Source: Paludibacteraceae bacterium (GTDB lineage Bacteria > Bacteroidota > Bacteroidia > Bacteroidales > Paludibacteraceae). Taken from it: a stretch of 57,773 nucleotides of DNA. Below, one piece after another: positions 54,218 through 57,773 of this stretch. The notes beneath the pieces were generated by a model. It was not told the DNA's origin and did not search any database. It saw only the letters and a list, made by a program, of their open reading frames with translations. Every line of letters starts with the position of its first letter. Position 1 is the first letter of the stretch. The stretch covers positions 1 to 57,773 of the forward strand of contig CAJOMJ010000004.1 of assembly GCA_905235505.1 (NCBI GenBank). The letters run 5' to 3'. Both the position numbers and the translations under genes were made by a program.

Positions 54218-55831
54218 ATGAAACACTTATCATTCATTCTTTTGTCAGTGATGGTATTCACGGCTTGTCATAGCGATGTGAAGTCCACACATGTTTGGCT
54301 CACTACCTCCGAGGGGGACTATTGTGGCGAAACCGGACCCGTGGTATTCAGCAAAGGTAAAGCCGGCAATGCCGTTGTAGTCAGTCTTGACGACAAGCGT
54401 CAGACTATCGACGGCTTTGGCGGCTCGCTCACCGAGTCCTCCGCTTTCGTCTTGGCTTGCCTTTCTCCCGAACAGCGTCAGGCTGTGCTTGAGGAGTTGT
54501 TCGGGGAAGATGGTGCCGACTTTACCTTGAGCCGCACGCAGATAGGGGCTAGCGACTTCTCCGTCGAAGGGTGCTACTCCCTTGCCGAGCAGGAGGGCGA
54601 CACCGCTCTGCTCTCTTTCACGCTCGACCGCGATAAAGAGGGATTCCCCAAAAGCAAATACCCCCAGGTAAAAGACGAAAACTACGACCTATACAACCTG
54701 ATGACCGATGTGTGGAACATCAAGCAGAAACAGGCGGACAAGACCCTGAGATTCATCGCCTCGCCTTGGACTGCCCCCGCATGGATGAAAGATAATGGTA
54801 AGTACTACCAGCGTGACGAATATGCACGCAAGGGAGGTGCTCTGCTGCCGCAGTATTATCAGACCTTTGCCGACTATTTCGTCCGCTATCTTGATGCCTA
54901 CAAAGCCGAGGGTATAACCTTCTGGGCACTCACCCCCGAGAACGAACCTATGGGCAATGACGGCGGCTGGGAGAGTATGGACATGAACCCCGCTGCCGAG
55001 GCTGAGTTTATAGGCAGATATCTCGGTCCGACCTTGCAGAAGGCAGGTTACGGGGATGTGAAGATACTGGGTTTCGACCAGAACATATTTGAAGTCGGTC
55101 CTTATACCGCAGGTATCTATGGTGACGAAGCCGCTAAGCAGTATTGCGACGGCATGGCTCTGCATTGGTATGGCAGCACTGTTTCCTGCTTCCCCGAGGT
55201 GCTCGACAGTGTGCATGCCCTCTATCCTGGCAAGACCCTCATTCATACCGAAGGCTGTATCGACAATCTCGGTTGCCCCGGATGGCCCGGGGTGGGGGAC
55301 TACGAGGGATACAAAGAGTCGGGCTGGTTCATGAACGACAATTTCTGGTGGACACTTTCCGCAACCGACTGGGCATACAGCACCCAATGGGCAGGCGACA
55401 CTCACCCCCGATATGCACCCGTACACCGCTATGCACGCTATATCATCGACGGACTTAACCATTGGATGACAGGCTTCTGCGACTGGAACATAGTGCTCGA
55501 CTCCATCGGAGGCCCCAACCATGTGTCCAACTACTGCGGTGCCGAGGTGATGGTGGACTATAGCAACGATATAGTCTATTATACGCCCTACTACTATGTT
55601 CTCAAGCAGTTCTCCCGCTCTATGCGTCCGGGCGACGTGGTGCTTGGTGTAACTGAGCCTGACAACAAAAACTTGCATATCTGTGCCGTGCAGAAACCAT
55701 GCGGCATGATTGTTCTGAATGCTTTTAATGAAGGACTTGAGCCTGCTTCATGCCCCCTGCAGATAGGCAGCTATACAGCAGAACTCACCCTCCCCGCAAA
55801 TAGTATCAAAACCATATTCGTAAAACTCTAA
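54218..55831 (+). CDS. GH30 lipoprotein, probable beta-1,6-glucanase/beta-glucosidase
   Basis: 537 aa. Lipobox VFTACH (Cys 17). TIM-barrel plus side beta-structure: IDGFGGSLTESSAFVL at the start, TLSRTQIGASDFS, SPWTAPAWMK, acid/base Glu243 in LTPENEPM and nucleophile Glu345 in IHTEGCID. GH30 subfamilies 1 and 3 contain beta-glucosidases and endo-beta-1,6-glucanases; subfamily 3 would remove the beta-1,6 branches of laminarin-type glucan. Last gene of the operon, 7 bp after the phosphorylase. Confidence 0.9.
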   Translation: MKHLSFILLSVMVFTACHSDVKSTHVWLTTSEGDYCGETGPVVFSKGKAGNAVVVSLDDKRQTIDGFGGSLTESSAFVLACLSPEQRQAVLEELFGEDGADFTLSRTQIGASDFSVEGCYSLAEQEGDTALLSFTLDRDKEGFPKSKYPQVKDENYDLYNLMTDVWNIKQKQADKTLRFIASPWTAPAWMKDNGKYYQRDEYARKGGALLPQYYQTFADYFVRYLDAYKAEGITFWALTPENEPMGNDGGWESMDMNPAAEAEFIGRYLGPTLQKAGYGDVKILGFDQNIFEVGPYTAGIYGDEAAKQYCDGMALHWYGSTVSCFPEVLDSVHALYPGKTLIHTEGCIDNLGCPGWPGVGDYEGYKESGWFMNDNFWWTLSATDWAYSTQWAGDTHPRYAPVHRYARYIIDGLNHWMTGFCDWNIVLDSIGGPNHVSNYCGAEVMVDYSNDIVYYTPYYYVLKQFSRSMRPGDVVLGVTEPDNKNLHICAVQKPCGMIVLNAFNEGLEPASCPLQIGSYTAELTLPANSIKTIFVKL

Positions 55832-55910
55832 ATATCCGACATCCACCCCTCTACCATCAATCTAAAAGAATAGAGAAGTTAAAAGAAAAGAAGAAAACCC
55901 CATCCGCCTG

Positions 55911-55935
55911 TAGAGACATTTGCCGAAATGTCTCT
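55911..55935. repeat. TAGAGAC inverted repeat (hairpin family), possible end-of-operon structure
   Basis: AGAGACATTT-GCCG-AAATGTCTCT is a perfect 10-bp stem with a tetraloop, nearly identical to 37831-37856. It lies 80 bp after the GH30 stop and could act as a bidirectional 3' hairpin, though no T-run follows. Confidence 0.7.
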
Positions 55936-55989
55936 CAGGTTTGAAAAACTAATAAGTACACACCCATTTTGCAAAATGTCACCAAAATC

Positions 55990-56107
55990 GGAAAATATCG
56001 TGCAAAGTGTCAGCCGACGGGTAGCCGAAATCTTGCTATCTCCAAGCCGAGTGTTAGCCATCTCCCCCATTTGACATTTTGTCACATTTTATGCCTTTTT
56101 GCTTACG
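55990..56107. repeat. dispersed intergenic repeat, copy 2
   Basis: Matches 8870-8970. The core AAGCCGAGTGTTAGCCATCT plus TCTCCCCCATTTGACA, the palindrome TGACATTTTGTCA (56072-56084) and the edge TTTTTGCTTAC are shared. The remaining intergenic sequence to 56228 is A+T-rich, with the likely promoter region of the next gene but no clear TAnnTTTG box. Confidence 0.75.
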
Positions 56108-56228
56108 TTTTGTTACTTTACATATTTCTCAACTCTTATAGTTGAATCAAGCGACTACTCCGTTAAGTAGTTCTATATATAACCAACTATCTAACTATAA
56201 ATAACCAACCATCTAATTAGTACATATA

Positions 56229-57773
56229 ATGAAAACACTATCCCCATTCGCATCTGACAGGTCTCAATATAATGTTGAGCATCATACGAATAGAAACCCC
56301 GAATCTCAGGGGGGGGTATTCGCAGGTCACCAACCCTCCACAAATAAACTCTCCCTCCCGCACGTCCCATCACCAGACATATCCCTTCTGCACGTCTCCC
56401 GCGTCGCAGCACTCTTCTTCCTGCTCCTCACCATCGGCATAGGACAGGCGTGGGCGGATGATATTGATTGGTCTCAGGAAAACTATGTGTTGTGTGATGC
56501 CGGTGGTGATAGTTATGCCAATAAATATAAAGTTTCCAAGGATGCGGGCCAGAATGTCGCATCAATACAGAATTTTCAAAGTCAAGGGTGGGGTATTTAT
56601 ACCTCATTTGGCACTGGAATAACGGGTGTTACGGGTGTTAGTAGTTATAAGGTTGAGGGTGCCGGAGTTTGTTTGCATTGTTCGTCATTTACAAAACAAG
56701 AAACAGAAGTAACGGTTACTTGTTCTGGTGGAACCTATACTTTTACGGTCTATTACGAAAATCTTTCGTAAACGCACCCGATGTAAATAGCAGTGACATT
56801 CAAAATGTCTCCAATGGCAACGACGGAGATACAAATACCCAAACCAATATAAATAACTGTGCTGCAACGGTTACCGCAGGTACCGCCTATTTCCAAATCG
56901 ATCTTGGACGAATGTATAACATCACACGGATTGACTTGTATGTAGAAGGTAGTGCTTACGCTTCTTCCGGCACATATGAGATAAGCACCGATGGTACTAA
57001 TTGGGCTACTATAGGGCAATACACTATAAGCAATGTTTCGAGCAATGAAAATGCTTCCACCGCTCACTCTACCACAGTTAGCGGTATCGGCAGATATATC
57101 CGCTATATCCCTACTGCTCTCCGTAACGGTACATCATCTTTAACCGGTGGTTCTGCTTGGCGGTGGCGCGACCTCATGGTTTACGGCACTCCTGCCGTCT
57201 GCACCAACGACATCTATTTCGTCAATTTCCAGATGTGGGATACTCCAAAAGCCCACATGTGGAAGGCAGATGATACAAATAACGCAACCACTTGGCCAGG
57301 GACAGCAATGACACAGGTGTCTGCAACAACAGACCCTAACGGTTTTACGGTATGGAAGGCATCTGTTGAAAACAATCGCGATAGAGTTATATTTTCTAAT
57401 AATGGAGGTAACCAACTTGCTGATGCCACCATCTCCACTTGTCATTATTATTTCAACGGCACATGGTATGAGGATTTGGAAGACATACCGAGTGCAATGA
57501 TGTATTCGTCAATACTCCCGATTGGGCGACACCATACGCTCATTTATGGAATGGTTCCGGTAAAGGGCAAAATACCACATGGCCGGGTGTTGCCATGACC
57601 AATACCGGACTGACCAACAGCGACGGTAATGCTCTTTGGGGATTCGCAAAAGGAGATCATTCCCATGTAATATTCAATCAAGGTAACAGTACCGATCAAA
57701 CAGACAAAGACTATCTCGACATTGGCAATGATGTGATATTCAATTATGCGGATGATGCTTGGTACAGACCGCA
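56229..57773 (+). pseudogene. secreted discoidin plus tandem CBM26-like protein, two apparent frameshifts, truncated by window end
   Basis: Frame 1 (56229-56771) has an unusual ~50-residue leader before a hydrophobic signal (VAALFFLLLTIGIGQAWADD) and stops at TAA 56769. Coding similarity continues one base back in frame from about 56757 (VNAPDVNSSDIQNV...) as an F5/8-type-C (discoidin) domain, then a starch-binding CBM26-like module (YFVNFQMWDTPKAHMW...TTWPG). A second shift of the same sense near 57495 restores a second, similar module (NDVFVNTPDWATPYAHLW...TTWPG) that runs off the window. Both shifts equal loss of one base. A G8 tract at 56309-56316 lies in the leader. Decay, assembly error or phase variation are all possible. 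Confidence 0.6.

Noticed and set aside
54689-55678. 329-codon minus-strand open frame inside the GH30 gene
   Set aside because: Antisense shadow of a well-supported GH30 enzyme with both catalytic Glu on the plus strand.

Overview
The window is from a Bacteroidales chromosome (phylum Bacteroidota). The evidence is a SusC/SusD glycan-uptake locus, Bacteroidota-type promoters (TTG about 20 nt before TAnnTTTG) ahead of most transcription units, many lipoproteins with SxC-type lipoboxes, a PorE-like OmpA protein and a bactofilin. The species cannot be named from sequence alone. All coordinates, motifs and repeats were read by eye; no database search was run.

Layout. 1-8.7 kb (mostly minus strand): a PstS-like binding lipoprotein, an aberrant tRNA-Ser(CGA) gene, and an apparent operon DUF1015 - PorE-like OmpA lipoprotein - mfd - kdsB. 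8.7-12.8 kb: an accessory zone with a bactofilin, a LytTR regulator overlapping a NAGPA-like membrane protein, an unknown 211-aa protein and gene debris, interleaved with four arrays of a 10-bp repeat built on CTAAAC. 12.8-18.7 kb: an RND efflux operon in the order adaptor, outer-membrane factor, pump; the pump has Asn at one of the two usual TM4 aspartates. 18.8-19.9 kb: a small Spy-like secreted protein and a PAP2 phosphatase, tail to tail.

19.95-31.9 kb is the most unusual part: an A+T-rich island starting with a good promoter and a ~500-nt structured leader. It encodes a secreted vWA protein, a lipoprotein/TM protein, a large tubulin-like (Tubulin_2/FtsZ-like) protein, a 1189-aa membrane protein with an intact papain-type catalytic centre, two lipoproteins built from one repeated ~70-residue module, a TM-anchored protein of unknown fold and a FISUMP-like lipoprotein. 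Tubulin-like plus vWA matches a membrane-remodelling system predicted from genome context (Makarova and Koonin, 2010). The papain-like partner and the rest of this gene set look new to me. The predicted topology is trans-envelope: vWA and lipoproteins outside, tubulin-like protein and protease inside.

32-34.7 kb: alaS with its own terminator. 34.8-55.8 kb: a beta-1,3(1,6)-glucan (laminarin-type) utilisation locus. It has a membrane-spanning one-component regulator, SusC, SusD, a binding lipoprotein, three GH16 enzymes, a GH128-like enzyme, a GPH sugar symporter, a very large GH94/GH149-type phosphorylase and a GH30 enzyme. Outer enzymes cut the glucan, SusCD imports oligosaccharides, and the symporter plus phosphorylase recover sugar phosphate inside the cell. 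55.9-57.8 kb: dispersed repeats, then a secreted discoidin plus tandem carbohydrate-binding-module gene interrupted by two apparent frameshifts and running off the window.
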